Source: an uncultured Clostridia bacterium
GTDB lineage: Bacteria; Bacillota; Clostridia; Oscillospirales; Acutalibacteraceae
Length of the DNA stretch: 42,763 bases
NCBI GenBank assembly: GCA_945983355.1
Contig: CAMFSU010000050.1
Span: 1-42,763 of the forward strand
Direction: 5' to 3'
A model generated the notes under the pieces. The model was not told where the DNA came from. It did not search any database and was given only the letters and a program-made list of their open reading frames with translations. Shown in pieces: positions 25,487 to 32,468 of the stretch; within the stretch, counting starts at the first letter, position 1; each line of letters begins with the position of its first letter. The translations under genes were made by a program, and so were the position numbers.

Positions 25487-26035
25487 ATGGCAGGTTTTAG
25501 AAGAAGTCTTTTTGGCTTTAATACCGATGATGTCCTTGAATATATTGAAAAAACCCACAAATCATTTTCTAAAAAGCAAAACGCTTTAAACGAAAAGGCA
25601 GAAAGCTTAGCAAACGAACTTTCACTTTCTAAAGAACAATACGAAAATTTAATGGCTGAAAAAGCTGTTGTTGATGAAAAATTAAACGCTTTTATGGCAA
25701 AATATGATGAAATTGAAAAGCTTTCTGAAAATATTGGCAAGCTTTATTTGGTTGCACAGGCAAATGCACAGGCAGTTATGTCAAGCAGTGAAGAAAACTT
25801 AAATATTTCTAATGAAGAGGTTTCAAAAAATATTTCAACCATTGATGAAGCGCACGATTCCTTGGGTGAAATTCGCCAAAACATTATTAAAACCTCTGAA
25901 GAATTTGTTAACGAGCTTGACGAGCTTATTAAATCCCTTGCCGACACCAAGGCAAAAATTTCAAACAACAATAACGAAGCAAACCAAGCTATTGATGAAT
26001 TTGATAAGTTTTATGACTCTATTGTAAATCAATAA
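25487..26035 (+). CDS. DivIVA-like coiled-coil protein
   Basis: 182 residues. The first 20 (FRRSLFGFNTDDVLEYIE) match the N-terminal DivIVA-type lipid-binding/crossed-loop signature seen in DivIVA, GpsB and related proteins. The rest is heptad-rich: a coiled coil at about 25-90 and another at about 105-180, with a short A/Q-rich break (LVAQANAQAVM). It could recruit division or wall-synthesis proteins to the membrane, as in relatives, but its length and single short N-terminal signature leave the subfamily open. The site GAAAGGAAG lies 7 bases before the ATG; it stands alone between a promoter and a strong terminator. Confidence 0.75.
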   Translation: MAGFRRSLFGFNTDDVLEYIEKTHKSFSKKQNALNEKAESLANELSLSKEQYENLMAEKAVVDEKLNAFMAKYDEIEKLSENIGKLYLVAQANAQAVMSSSEENLNISNEEVSKNISTIDEAHDSLGEIRQNIIKTSEEFVNELDELIKSLADTKAKISNNNNEANQAIDEFDKFYDSIVNQ

Positions 26036-26042
26036 AAAATTT

Positions 26043-26080
26043 AAACGGTGGAAACCAACAAGGTTTTCCACCGTTTTTTT
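26043..26080 (+). terminator. Terminator of the DivIVA-like gene
   Basis: Stem AAACGGTGGAAA-CC paired with GG-TTTTCCACCGTTT, then seven T. It starts 8 bases after the stop and may also serve the minus-strand TIGR04086 gene. Confidence 0.92.
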
Positions 26081-26083
26081 ATT

Positions 26084-26470
26084 TTATATGTACTTTTGAT
26101 TTTCTTTATTATTTACACCCAAAATACCGCCAATAATAGATGACAGCATTAAAATAATGAGGCGGAAAAGTGTGTTGAGTGTAAAAATATCTTTACTTGC
26201 CATTAAGCCGACAAGGGTTATTATAAAAAATACCGCAGCCCCTATTACCGCACCTACCAAATACCCACGCTGGCCGATTTTTTTAGAGGCGAAAAACGAG
26301 GTTATAAGTGTGCCGATACCTAATGAAATTGTTGCAAAAAGGGGTGAAAATTCATAACCACCCTCTAAAAAATACATAACTGTTGCAAATATAAACATTG
26401 CCGCAACGGTTGTTAAAACCAAAATCAGCAATACCTTTATTAAAAACATATAATCAAGCTTTTTATCCAT
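26084..26470 (-). CDS. TIGR04086-family (YrzE-like) membrane protein
   Basis: 128 residues with four hydrophobic helices (about 10-32, 42-60, 68-90 and 100-118). Overall pattern and gene position beside yajC, tgt and queA match the TIGR04086/DUF3792 proteins of Firmicutes (Bacillus yrzE), whose function is unknown. The ATG follows the T run of the yajC terminator, and its ribosome binding site GGGAGGG is inside that terminator's 3' arm (see the entry at 26471-26508). No enzymatic motif is visible. Confidence 0.78.
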   Translation of the reverse strand: MDKKLDYMFLIKVLLILVLTTVAAMFIFATVMYFLEGGYEFSPLFATISLGIGTLITSFFASKKIGQRGYLVGAVIGAAVFFIITLVGLMASKDIFTLNTLFRLIILMLSSIIGGILGVNNKENQKYI

Positions 26471-26508
26471 AAAAAAGTCCCTCCCGATAAAGTTTATTCG
26501 GCAGGGAC
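26471..26508 (-). terminator. Intrinsic terminator after yajC that also carries the ribosome binding site of the next gene
   Basis: On the minus strand, GTCCCT-G-CCGA pairs with TCGG-GAGGGAC across a short A/T loop (26508-26477), followed by six T (26476-26471). The start codon of the TIGR04086 gene directly follows the T run. GGGAGGG (26485-26479) is both part of the hairpin stem and a well spaced ribosome binding site (8 bases from the ATG). Confidence 0.8.
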
Positions 26509-26520
26509 AAAGTTTATAAC

Positions 26521-26856
26521 TTATTTTTTAGCAACATCATCATGTACTGTAAGGTTTTGCTGTAAAGCCCAACGAGCAATGGTTAATTTACTGCGGTCGG
26601 CCTTTGATTCGATAACCATTGAATCTTCTTTTAAAGAAATTACACGGCCATAAATACCGCCGATGGTGAGAATTTCATCGCCAACCTGTAAATTTTCACG
26701 CATTTTTTGTTCTTCTTTTTGCTTTTTGCGGTTAGGACGGATAAAGATAAAGTACATACCGCCGAAGAGCACAGCGTAAATTAAAATCATAGGTAAAAGG
26801 GCTTTCAAATCAAGAGCGTTTGCCTGCTTAGCAAGTGTTATAAGTTCAAAATTCAT
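26521..26856 (-). CDS. yajC: Preprotein translocase accessory subunit YajC
   Basis: 111 residues with one membrane helix (about 22-40) ending in GGMYFIFIRPNRKKQKE, the family signature, then a cytosolic domain with VGDEILTIGGIYGRVISLKEDSMVIES. YajC associates with SecDF at the SecYEG translocon. The order queA-tgt-yajC is strongly conserved in bacteria and supports the call. GGAGG lies 7 bases before the ATG. It ends 12 bases before a terminator hairpin. Confidence 0.95.
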   Translation of the reverse strand: MNFELITLAKQANALDLKALLPMILIYAVLFGGMYFIFIRPNRKKQKEEQKMRENLQVGDEILTIGGIYGRVISLKEDSMVIESKADRSKLTIARWALQQNLTVHDDVAKK

Positions 26857-26922
26857 TGTAAAACTTCCTCCAAATTAAATATCAAATGGTATTATACCCT
26901 AAATTTCCCAAAAAAGCAAGTG

Positions 26923-28053
26923 CTATATTCTTTTTGAATATATAATTTCTTTTTCGCGCTTAAATTCGGCAAATCTACCCTCGTCAAGTGCGTTGCAGAT
27001 ATCTTCCGTAAGGTGATTATAAAACCAAAGGTTATGCATAACCAAAAGCCGTTGGGACAGCATTTCCTGACTTTTTAAAAGGTGACGCACATAAGCCCTT
27101 GAATATTTTTGACACACGGGACAACCGCAATTTTCATCAATAGGGCGCATATCAAATTCATACTTTTTATTGTTGATGTTCATAATGCCCTCACTTGTAA
27201 ATAAATGACCGTGACGGGCATTTCGGCTGGGCATTACACAGTCAAACAAATCAACACCGCGTTCAACCGCATTAAGAATATTTGCGGGGGTGCCAACACC
27301 CATTAAATAACGGATTTTATCCTTTGGCATAAAGGGTGTCACCTTTTCGATTATGTCATACATAACCTCGGCCGGCTCGCCAACCGCAAGACCGCCGATA
27401 GCATAGCCGTTTAAATCCAAATCGGAAATTTCTTTCATATGGTTAATTCTAAGGTCGGGGTACGTGCAGCCCTGATTTATACCGAAAAGCATTTGCTCGC
27501 GGTTTATTGTGGTTTCAAGCGAATTTAGTCGTGCCATTTCATCCTTGCATCTTTTTAGCCAACGGGTTGTGCGTTCGCAAGATGCCTTTGAATAGCTGTA
27601 AGCCGCGGGGTTTTCAACACACTCATCAAACGCCATTGCAATGGTCGAGCCCAAATTTGACTGAATTTGCATACTTTCTTCGGGACCCATAAAAATACGC
27701 TTGCCATCAACATGTGAAGCAAAGGTCACGCCCTCCTCCTCGATTTTACGAAGTGAGGAAAGCGAAAAAACCTGAAAGCCGCCGCTATCGGTTAAAATCG
27801 GGCCATCCCAAGTGGTAAAGGTGTGAAGACCACCGCATTTTTTGATAAGCTCGTCCCCCGGGCGAACATGTAAATGATATGTATTTGAAAGCATCACCTG
27901 ACAGCCAAGGGTTTTAAGATCTTCTGCCGAAACTGCGCCCTTAATTGCCGCCGCAGTTGCAACATTCATAAAAGCGGGAGTTTGCACAGTGCCGCGGTTT
28001 GTTATAAACTCGCCACGCCTTGCCCCGTCTTTTTCACTAATTAGTTTATACAT
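26923..28053 (-). CDS. tgt: tRNA-guanosine(34) transglycosylase (queuine/preQ1)
   Basis: Exchanges guanine-34 for preQ1 in tRNAs with GUN anticodons. 376 residues, standard length. The catalytic/base-binding region DSGGFQVFSLSSLRKIEEEGVTF is near residue 90, the second aspartate region is GVDLFDCVMPSRNARHG, and the zinc site is C-x-C-x2-C (CGCPVCQKYS) followed by H in the usual spacing. It works with QueA, whose gene lies just upstream on the same strand. The start codon follows AGGAG. Between it and queA is a 137-bp gap that contains a duplicated queA end and a repeat-like insert. Confidence 0.96.
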   Translation of the reverse strand: MYKLISEKDGARRGEFITNRGTVQTPAFMNVATAAAIKGAVSAEDLKTLGCQVMLSNTYHLHVRPGDELIKKCGGLHTFTTWDGPILTDSGGFQVFSLSSLRKIEEEGVTFASHVDGKRIFMGPEESMQIQSNLGSTIAMAFDECVENPAAYSYSKASCERTTRWLKRCKDEMARLNSLETTINREQMLFGINQGCTYPDLRINHMKEISDLDLNGYAIGGLAVGEPAEVMYDIIEKVTPFMPKDKIRYLMGVGTPANILNAVERGVDLFDCVMPSRNARHGHLFTSEGIMNINNKKYEFDMRPIDENCGCPVCQKYSRAYVRHLLKSQEMLSQRLLVMHNLWFYNHLTEDICNALDEGRFAEFKREKEIIYSKRI

Positions 28054-28078
28054 TAATTTACTCCTATTATAAAATAAT

Positions 28079-28094
28079 CATCGCATCGCCGAAG
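28079..28094 (-). pseudogene. Vestigial duplicate of the queA 3' end
   Basis: Read on the minus strand this and the next codons encode FGDAM-IIL-stop, nearly the same as the true queA end FGDAM-LIL-stop at 28191-28218. The shared DNA is CATCGCATCGCC, extending with a mismatch to 16 bases, 124 bp apart. Only about 28 bp of similarity remain, so this is a footprint of an insertion or recombination, not a gene. Confidence 0.6.
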
Positions 28095-28181
28095 TTTACG
28101 GGATATGTGAAAAGGAAATTTATAAATCCGTCGGCAAAGCCGACACCTTACCTCTTCACTATTACCTCTTACTTCTTACTT
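28095..28181 (-). repeat. Repeat-like insert between queA and tgt
   Basis: Contains a 6-bp GC hairpin (GTCGGC-AAA-GCCGAC, 28130-28144) beside a purine-rich tract on the minus strand made of AGTAAG/AGAGGTAA-like units (28145-28181). The tract and hairpin look like a small intergenic repeat element. No coding potential. Confidence 0.5.
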
Positions 28182-28203
28182 GCTCATCCTTTATAGGATG
28201 AGC
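28182..28203 (-). terminator. Hairpin over the queA stop codon
   Basis: Perfect 8-bp stem GCTCATCC / GGATGAGC with a 6-base loop that holds the TAA stop of queA. There is no T run, so it is more likely a pause, processing or recombination-related hairpin than a full terminator. Confidence 0.5.
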
Positions 28204-29213
28204 ATCGCATCGCCAAAGCTGAAAAAACGGTACTTTTCAGCAACAGCAACATTATAAGCATTCATTGTTTTTTCATAACCCACAAAGGCGGACACAAGCA
28301 TTATAAGTGTGCTTTCGGGTAAATGGAAATTGGTTATTAAACCGTCCATACACTTAAATTCATAACCTGGGTAAATAAAAATTGAGGTGTCGTCACAGCA
28401 CTCTTTAATTTCACCAAAGGTTTGCATTGCGCTTTCAACCGTGCGGCAGCTTGTAGTACCAACGCAAATCACCCTGCCGCCATTTTTCTTGGCGGTGTTT
28501 ATTATATCGGCATTTTGCTGTGTGATATAGTAATGCTCGGTATGCATTTTGTGCTGTGTCACATCATCAACCTTTACGGGTCGGAATGTGCCAAGACCTA
28601 CATGCAAAGTAACATAAGCGATATTAACGCCTTTGTCTTTAAGCTTTGAAAGCATTTCGCTTGTAAAGTGAAGCCCCGCTGTTGGTGCCGCGGCCGAGCC
28701 CAAATCGCGCGAATATACTGTTTGATAACGCTCCTTATCCTCAAGCTTTGCCTTAATATAAGGTGGCAACGGCATTTGGCCAACCTCATCTAAAACTGCA
28801 AAAAATTCACCATTAGGGGTAAATTTCACAATGCGGTTGCCGTCCTCTAAAACCTCGATAACCTCAGCCGAAAGCTTGTTAGAAAAAGTAAACTTATACC
28901 CCACCTTAGCTTTTTTACCGGGGCCTGCAAGACATTCCCACACATTTTGCTCTTTTTGTTTTAAAAGCACAAATTCAACCACACTGCCCGTGTCGGTGCG
29001 TGTGCCAAAAATTCGTGCAGGTAAAACACGAGTGTCATTTAAAACAAGGCAGTCCCCTGCTTTTAGATAATCAAACACATTATAAAAGTGCTTGTGCGAA
29101 AGCTCACCCGTATCTTTGTTAAAAACCAAAAGGCGTGAATTGTCACGCGGTTCTATTGGGGTCTGGGCAATAAGCTCTTCAGGTAAATCATAATAAAAGT
29201 CGCTTGTTTTCAT
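28191..29213 (-). CDS. queA: S-adenosylmethionine:tRNA ribosyltransferase-isomerase
   Basis: Transfers and isomerises the ribosyl group of SAM to preQ1-34 in tRNA, giving epoxyqueuosine. About 340 residues, normal length. Family blocks: [25 protein letters not shown] at the N-terminus, [25 protein letters not shown] (catalytic region) and [20 protein letters not shown] near the C-terminus, ending [10 protein letters not shown]. An upstream in-frame start at 29258 has no family support; ATG 29213 fits the conserved N-terminus and has AAGGAAG upstream. It heads the queA-tgt-yajC-TIGR04086 series, divergent to asd. Confidence 0.95.
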   Translation of the reverse strand: MKTSDFYYDLPEELIAQTPIEPRDNSRLLVFNKDTGELSHKHFYNVFDYLKAGDCLVLNDTRVLPARIFGTRTDTGSVVEFVLLKQKEQNVWECLAGPGKKAKVGYKFTFSNKLSAEVIEVLEDGNRIVKFTPNGEFFAVLDEVGQMPLPPYIKAKLEDKERYQTVYSRDLGSAAAPTAGLHFTSEMLSKLKDKGVNIAYVTLHVGLGTFRPVKVDDVTQHKMHTEHYYITQQNADIINTAKKNGGRVICVGTTSCRTVESAMQTFGEIKECCDDTSIFIYPGYEFKCMDGLITNFHLPESTLIMLVSAFVGYEKTMNAYNVAVAEKYRFFSFGDAMLIL

Positions 29214-29251
29214 TTTTTCTCTTTTCTTCCTTAAAAATAGCGTAAAACTAT

Positions 29252-29280
29252 TTGACAAAAAGTATGTAAAATGGTATTAT
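29252..29280 (+). promoter_or_regulatory. Promoter for asd-dapA-dapB
   Basis: Perfect TTGACA (29252-29257), 17 bases, TATTAT (29275-29280). It lies in the queA upstream region and leaves a leader of about 75 bases that is very A/T-rich. A lysine riboswitch would need more room and is not seen. Confidence 0.75.
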
Positions 29281-29299
29281 TGTTTAGATATAATTATAT

Positions 29300-29326
29300 A
29301 TTATAGTAAATTTGAATATATATCAA
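29300..29326 (-). promoter_or_regulatory. Possible promoter for queA
   Basis: On the minus strand TTGATA (29326-29321) and TATAAT (29305-29300) are separated by only 15 bases. Spacing is short, so this is a tentative call in an A/T-rich gap. Confidence 0.35.
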
Positions 29327-29361
29327 GTATAATTTTCAAATTTTGAAAGGAATGCATAAAA

Positions 29362-30441
29362 ATGAAAAAGTATAATGTTGGTATTATTGGTGCTACCGGT
29401 ATGGTTGGTCAACGCTTTGCGCTTTTACTTTGCGACCATCCTTGGTTTAATGTTACCGCTTTGGCTGCAAGTGCAAATTCTGCCGGTAAATCTTACACCG
29501 AAGCAGTTGGCAACCGTTGGGCTATGACCTCCCCAATGCCCGAAAATCTTAAAAATATGATGGTTTACGACGCCGAAAAAGACATTGATGAAATTGTTTC
29601 AAAGGTTGATTTTGTTTTCTGCGCCGTTAATATGAAAAAGGATGAAATTAAAGCGCTTGAAGAAACCTATGCAAAGCGTGAATGCCCTGTTATTTCAAAC
29701 AACTCGGCTCACCGCTTTACTGCCGATGTTCCAATGATTATTCCCGAAATTAACGACAACCACGCTGAAATTATTGAAAGCCAAAGAAAACGCCTTGGCA
29801 CCAAGAAGGGCTTTATTGCAGTTAAGTCAAACTGCTCGCTTCAAAGCTATGTTCCTGCCCTTTACCCGCTTGATAAATTTGGTGTTGAAAAGGTTTTGGT
29901 TTGTACATATCAAGCAATTTCAGGTGCAGGTAAAACCTTTGAGCGTTGGCCTGAAATGGTTGATAATGTAATTCCTTTTATAGGTGGCGAAGAAGAAAAG
30001 AGCGAAAAGGAACCACTTAAAATTTGGGGTACTATTGAAAACGGTGAAATTGTTCCCGCTGATTCTCCCAAATTTACTGCACAATGCCTTCGTGTTCCCG
30101 TTTCTGACGGTCACATGGCGGCAGTATTCGTAACCTTTAAAAACAAGCCCACTAAAGATGAAATTTTAAACACCTGGGCTGAATTTAAGGGTGCACCTCA
30201 AGACCTTGAACTCCCCCACGCACCTAAGCAATTCCTCAACTACTTTGTAGAAGACAATATGCCACAAACCAAGCTTAACCGCGACCTTGAAGGCGGTATG
30301 GCTGTATCTGTTGGCCGACTTCGTGAAGACACACAATATGATTATAAATTTGTTTGTCTTTCACACAATACTTTACGCGGTGCCGCAGGCGGCGCTGTAT
30401 TACTTGCTGAACTTCTCTGCGCTAAGGGTTATATGGACTAA
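29362..30441 (+). CDS. asd: Aspartate-semialdehyde dehydrogenase (archaeal/fungal-type)
   Basis: Reduces aspartyl phosphate to aspartate semialdehyde with NADPH, the branch-point step to lysine, diaminopimelate, threonine and methionine. 359 residues. NADP-binding GIIGATGMVGQRF at 8-20; the catalytic cysteine lies in KSNCSLQSYVPAL (about 155), and the active-site region continues with AISGAGKTFERWPEM. The last motif and length identify the archaeal/fungal-type enzyme rather than the enterobacterial one. GAAAGGAAT lies before the ATG, behind a consensus promoter. dapA follows after 18 bases and dapB after that, making a diaminopimelate operon. Confidence 0.95.
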   Translation: MKKYNVGIIGATGMVGQRFALLLCDHPWFNVTALAASANSAGKSYTEAVGNRWAMTSPMPENLKNMMVYDAEKDIDEIVSKVDFVFCAVNMKKDEIKALEETYAKRECPVISNNSAHRFTADVPMIIPEINDNHAEIIESQRKRLGTKKGFIAVKSNCSLQSYVPALYPLDKFGVEKVLVCTYQAISGAGKTFERWPEMVDNVIPFIGGEEEKSEKEPLKIWGTIENGEIVPADSPKFTAQCLRVPVSDGHMAAVFVTFKNKPTKDEILNTWAEFKGAPQDLELPHAPKQFLNYFVEDNMPQTKLNRDLEGGMAVSVGRLREDTQYDYKFVCLSHNTLRGAAGGAVLLAELLCAKGYMD

Positions 30442-30459
30442 TTTCTTGGAGGGATTTAA

Positions 30460-31350
30460 ACGAAGCCGAAAATATTCACGGGTGCGGCTACCGCACTTAT
30501 TACCCCGATGAATGAAGACGGCAGTGTTAACTTTGACGAAATTGTGACACTTGTCCAAAGTCAAATAACATCCGGTATTGATGCCCTTGTAATTTGCGGC
30601 ACAACCGGTGAGAAGTCAACCTTAAAATATGACGAGCATTTAAAAGTTATTGAAACTGCGGTTAAAGCCGCAAACAAAAAAGTGCCAATTATTGCCGGCA
30701 CAGGAAGTAATGACACGGTTTATACGGTAGATTTGTGTAACGATGCCGCTTCTCTTGGCGCCGATGCCTTTTTAATGGTAACACCATATTATAACAAAGC
30801 ATCGCAGGACGGTCTTATCGCCCATTATAATTACATTGCTGACCGTGTTGAAAAACCAATAATTCTTTACAATGTCCCCTCTCGCACGGGGGTTGACATT
30901 ATGCCAAAAACCTATAAAGCATTAAGTCGGCACAAAAGAATTGTCGCAACCAAGGAAGCGTCGGGCGATATTACAAAGGTGGCCGAAACCCGTTATCTTT
31001 GCGGTGACGATTTGTGGATTTATTCAGGCAATGATGACCAAATTATACCTATTATGTCACTTGGCGGTATTGGTGTTATTTCGGTTTTATCTAACATATT
31101 GCCAAGCGAGGTTCACAATTTGTGCCAAAATTATTGGGTTGGAAATACTAAAACCGCAGCTGCGGCACAAATCAAGTATATGGGTCTTATCAAAGCGCTA
31201 TTTTGTGATGTTAACCCCGCACCGCTTAAAACCGCAATGAATCTTATGGGCAAAAATGCAGGTCCTTGTCGACTTCCTCTTTACCCGCTAAGTGAAAACA
31301 ACTTATCACTTTTAATTGAAAAGCTTAAAGAATGTAATTTATTAAACTAA
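30460..31350 (+). CDS. dapA: 4-hydroxy-tetrahydrodipicolinate synthase, apparent ACG start codon
   Basis: Condenses pyruvate with aspartate semialdehyde. The (beta/alpha)8 lyase is clear: TGAATALITPMNEDGSVNF, CGTTGEKSTL (about 50), YNVPSRTGVDI with the catalytic tyrosine near 135, and the Schiff-base lysine in VATKEASGD near 163. The first ATG in frame (30508) would delete the first 16 residues, including the conserved TGAATALITP strand. A GGAGGG site (30448-30453) sits 6 bases before ACG 30460, directly preceded by an in-frame TAA, so translation must begin at ACG 30460 or at an internal non-ATG codon. An ATG-to-ACG change or sequence error is possible. About 296 residues, normal for DapA. 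Confidence 0.9.
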   Translation, partial: TKPKIFTGAATALITPMNEDGSVNFDEIVTLVQSQITSGIDALVICGTTGEKSTLKYDEHLKVIETAVKAANKKVPIIAGTGSNDTVYTVDLCNDAASLGADAFLMVTPYYNKASQDGLIAHYNYIADRVEKPIILYNVPSRTGVDIMPKTYKALSRHKRIVATKEASGDITKVAETRYLCGDDLWIYSGNDDQIIPIMSLGGIGVISVLSNILPSEVHNLCQNYWVGNTKTAAAAQIKYMGLIKALFCDVNPAPLKTAMNLMGKNAGPCRLPLYPLSENNLSLLIEKLKECNLLN

Positions 31351-31368
31351 TATTTTGGATGTGAAAAA

Positions 31369-32121
31369 ATGTTAAAGGCATTACTTATTGGCGCCAGCGG
31401 CAAAATGGGTTGTTTTATAACAAGCTGTGCCGCAAATGACTGCGAAATTGAAATTTCAGCTGGTTTTGATAAGGTTAATATCGGGCAAAAATATCCTGTT
31501 TTTTCAAGCTTTAACGATATTACAGTAAAGCCCGATGTTATTATTGATTTTTCAAATGTTGCACTTTTAGACGGCATTTTGGATTATGCAACAAAAAACA
31601 AAATTCCTGCTGTCCTTGCAACAACAGGTTATAACGATGAACAAATTGCAAAAATTAAAAAAGCCGCTGAAATTATACCGATTTTCTTTACATTTAATAT
31701 GTCTATTGGTGTTAATTTGCTTTGCAGTCTTGCCAAAAAAGCCGCAAAGGTTTTGGGAACTGACTTTGATGTTGAAATTATTGAAAAACACCACAACCTT
31801 AAAATTGATGCACCGTCAGGCACTGCTATAATGCTTGCAAACGCTGTCAATGAAGAATTTAACGACAGTTATAATTACGAATATGACCGCCATTCAAAGC
31901 GCGCTAAAAGACCGAAAAATGAAATTGGTATTCATTCGGTACGCGGCGGCACCATCGTTGGTCAGCACGATGTTATTTTTGCAGGCAGAGATGAGGTTAT
32001 AACCCTTTCACACGAAGCAACCTCGAAAGAAGTGTTTGCAGTTGGTGCAATTCGCGCAGCGAAGTTTATCGCATCAAGAAACCCCGGCCTTTATGATATG
32101 AACGACATAATGACATTTTAA
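31369..32121 (+). CDS. dapB: 4-hydroxy-tetrahydrodipicolinate reductase
   Basis: NAD(P)H-dependent reduction of the DapA product to tetrahydrodipicolinate. 250 residues. The dinucleotide site is IGASGKMG at 7-14; the catalytic/substrate region EIIEKHHNLKIDAPSGTA near 138-155 is the family signature, and RGGTIVGQHDVIFAG follows in the C-terminal domain. The start follows TTGGATGTG. It completes asd-dapA-dapB. Later lysine/diaminopimelate genes are not in the window; this type of bacterium often uses the DapL aminotransferase route, which cannot be checked here. Confidence 0.95.
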   Translation: MLKALLIGASGKMGCFITSCAANDCEIEISAGFDKVNIGQKYPVFSSFNDITVKPDVIIDFSNVALLDGILDYATKNKIPAVLATTGYNDEQIAKIKKAAEIIPIFFTFNMSIGVNLLCSLAKKAAKVLGTDFDVEIIEKHHNLKIDAPSGTAIMLANAVNEEFNDSYNYEYDRHSKRAKRPKNEIGIHSVRGGTIVGQHDVIFAGRDEVITLSHEATSKEVFAVGAIRAAKFIASRNPGLYDMNDIMTF

Positions 32122-32125
32122 TTTT

Positions 32126-32159
32126 AAAAAGCAATGATTAAAAAATCATTGCTTTTTTT
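32126..32159 (+). terminator. Terminator of asd-dapA-dapB
   Basis: Stem AAAAAGCAATGATT with AATCATTGCTTTTT, AAAA loop, ending in seven T. Directly after the dapB stop. Confidence 0.93.
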
Positions 32160-32212
32160 GTATAATTTTAATCTTTTTGTGAAAAAATACTTTTACAAAA
32201 GGAGTTGAAATT

Positions 32213-32425
32213 ATGTTTGATAAAATTTGCTTAATTCTTGTTATTATAGGCGCATTAAACTGGGGTCTTGTAGGTCTTTTCTCATTTGACCTTGTTGCCT
32301 GGGCTTTTGGCGGAAGCACTGCAATTATTAGCAGAATTATTTATACCGTTATTGCCCTTGCAGGTGTTTGGTGCATATCCTTGCTTTTCAGAAAAGACAG
32401 CTGCTGCAACCGTGACGACAGATAA
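32213..32425 (+). CDS. DUF378 family small membrane protein
   Basis: 70 residues, two hydrophobic helices. The N-terminus (KICLILVIIGALNWGLVGLFSFDLVAWAFG) with GALNWGLVG is diagnostic for DUF378, a small membrane family of unknown function common in Firmicutes. The C-terminus carries two adjacent cysteines and is charged. AAAGGAGTTG lies 7 bases before the ATG. It stands alone between two terminators; a TATAAT at 32161-32166 could be its -10 box, with a poor -35 region. Confidence 0.85.
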   Translation: MFDKICLILVIIGALNWGLVGLFSFDLVAWAFGGSTAIISRIIYTVIALAGVWCISLLFRKDSCCNRDDR

Positions 32426-32428
32426 AAG

Positions 32429-32460
32429 AAAAAGGCGTTGTTTTAAACAACGCCTTTTTT
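32429..32460. terminator. Bidirectional terminator between DUF378 and hydrogenase operon
   Basis: GGCGTTG / CAACGCC stem with flanking A and T runs on both sides. It ends the plus-strand DUF378 gene and the minus-strand hydrogenase operon. Confidence 0.92.
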
Positions 32461-32468
32461 AATTTTAA

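Noticed and set aside
29281-29361. Lysine riboswitch before asd
   Set aside because: The leader is too short and A/T-rich, with no lysine-element structure.
30508-30510. ATG 30508 as the dapA start
   Set aside because: It would remove the first barrel strand and lacks a ribosome binding site, while GGAGGG is placed for 30460.
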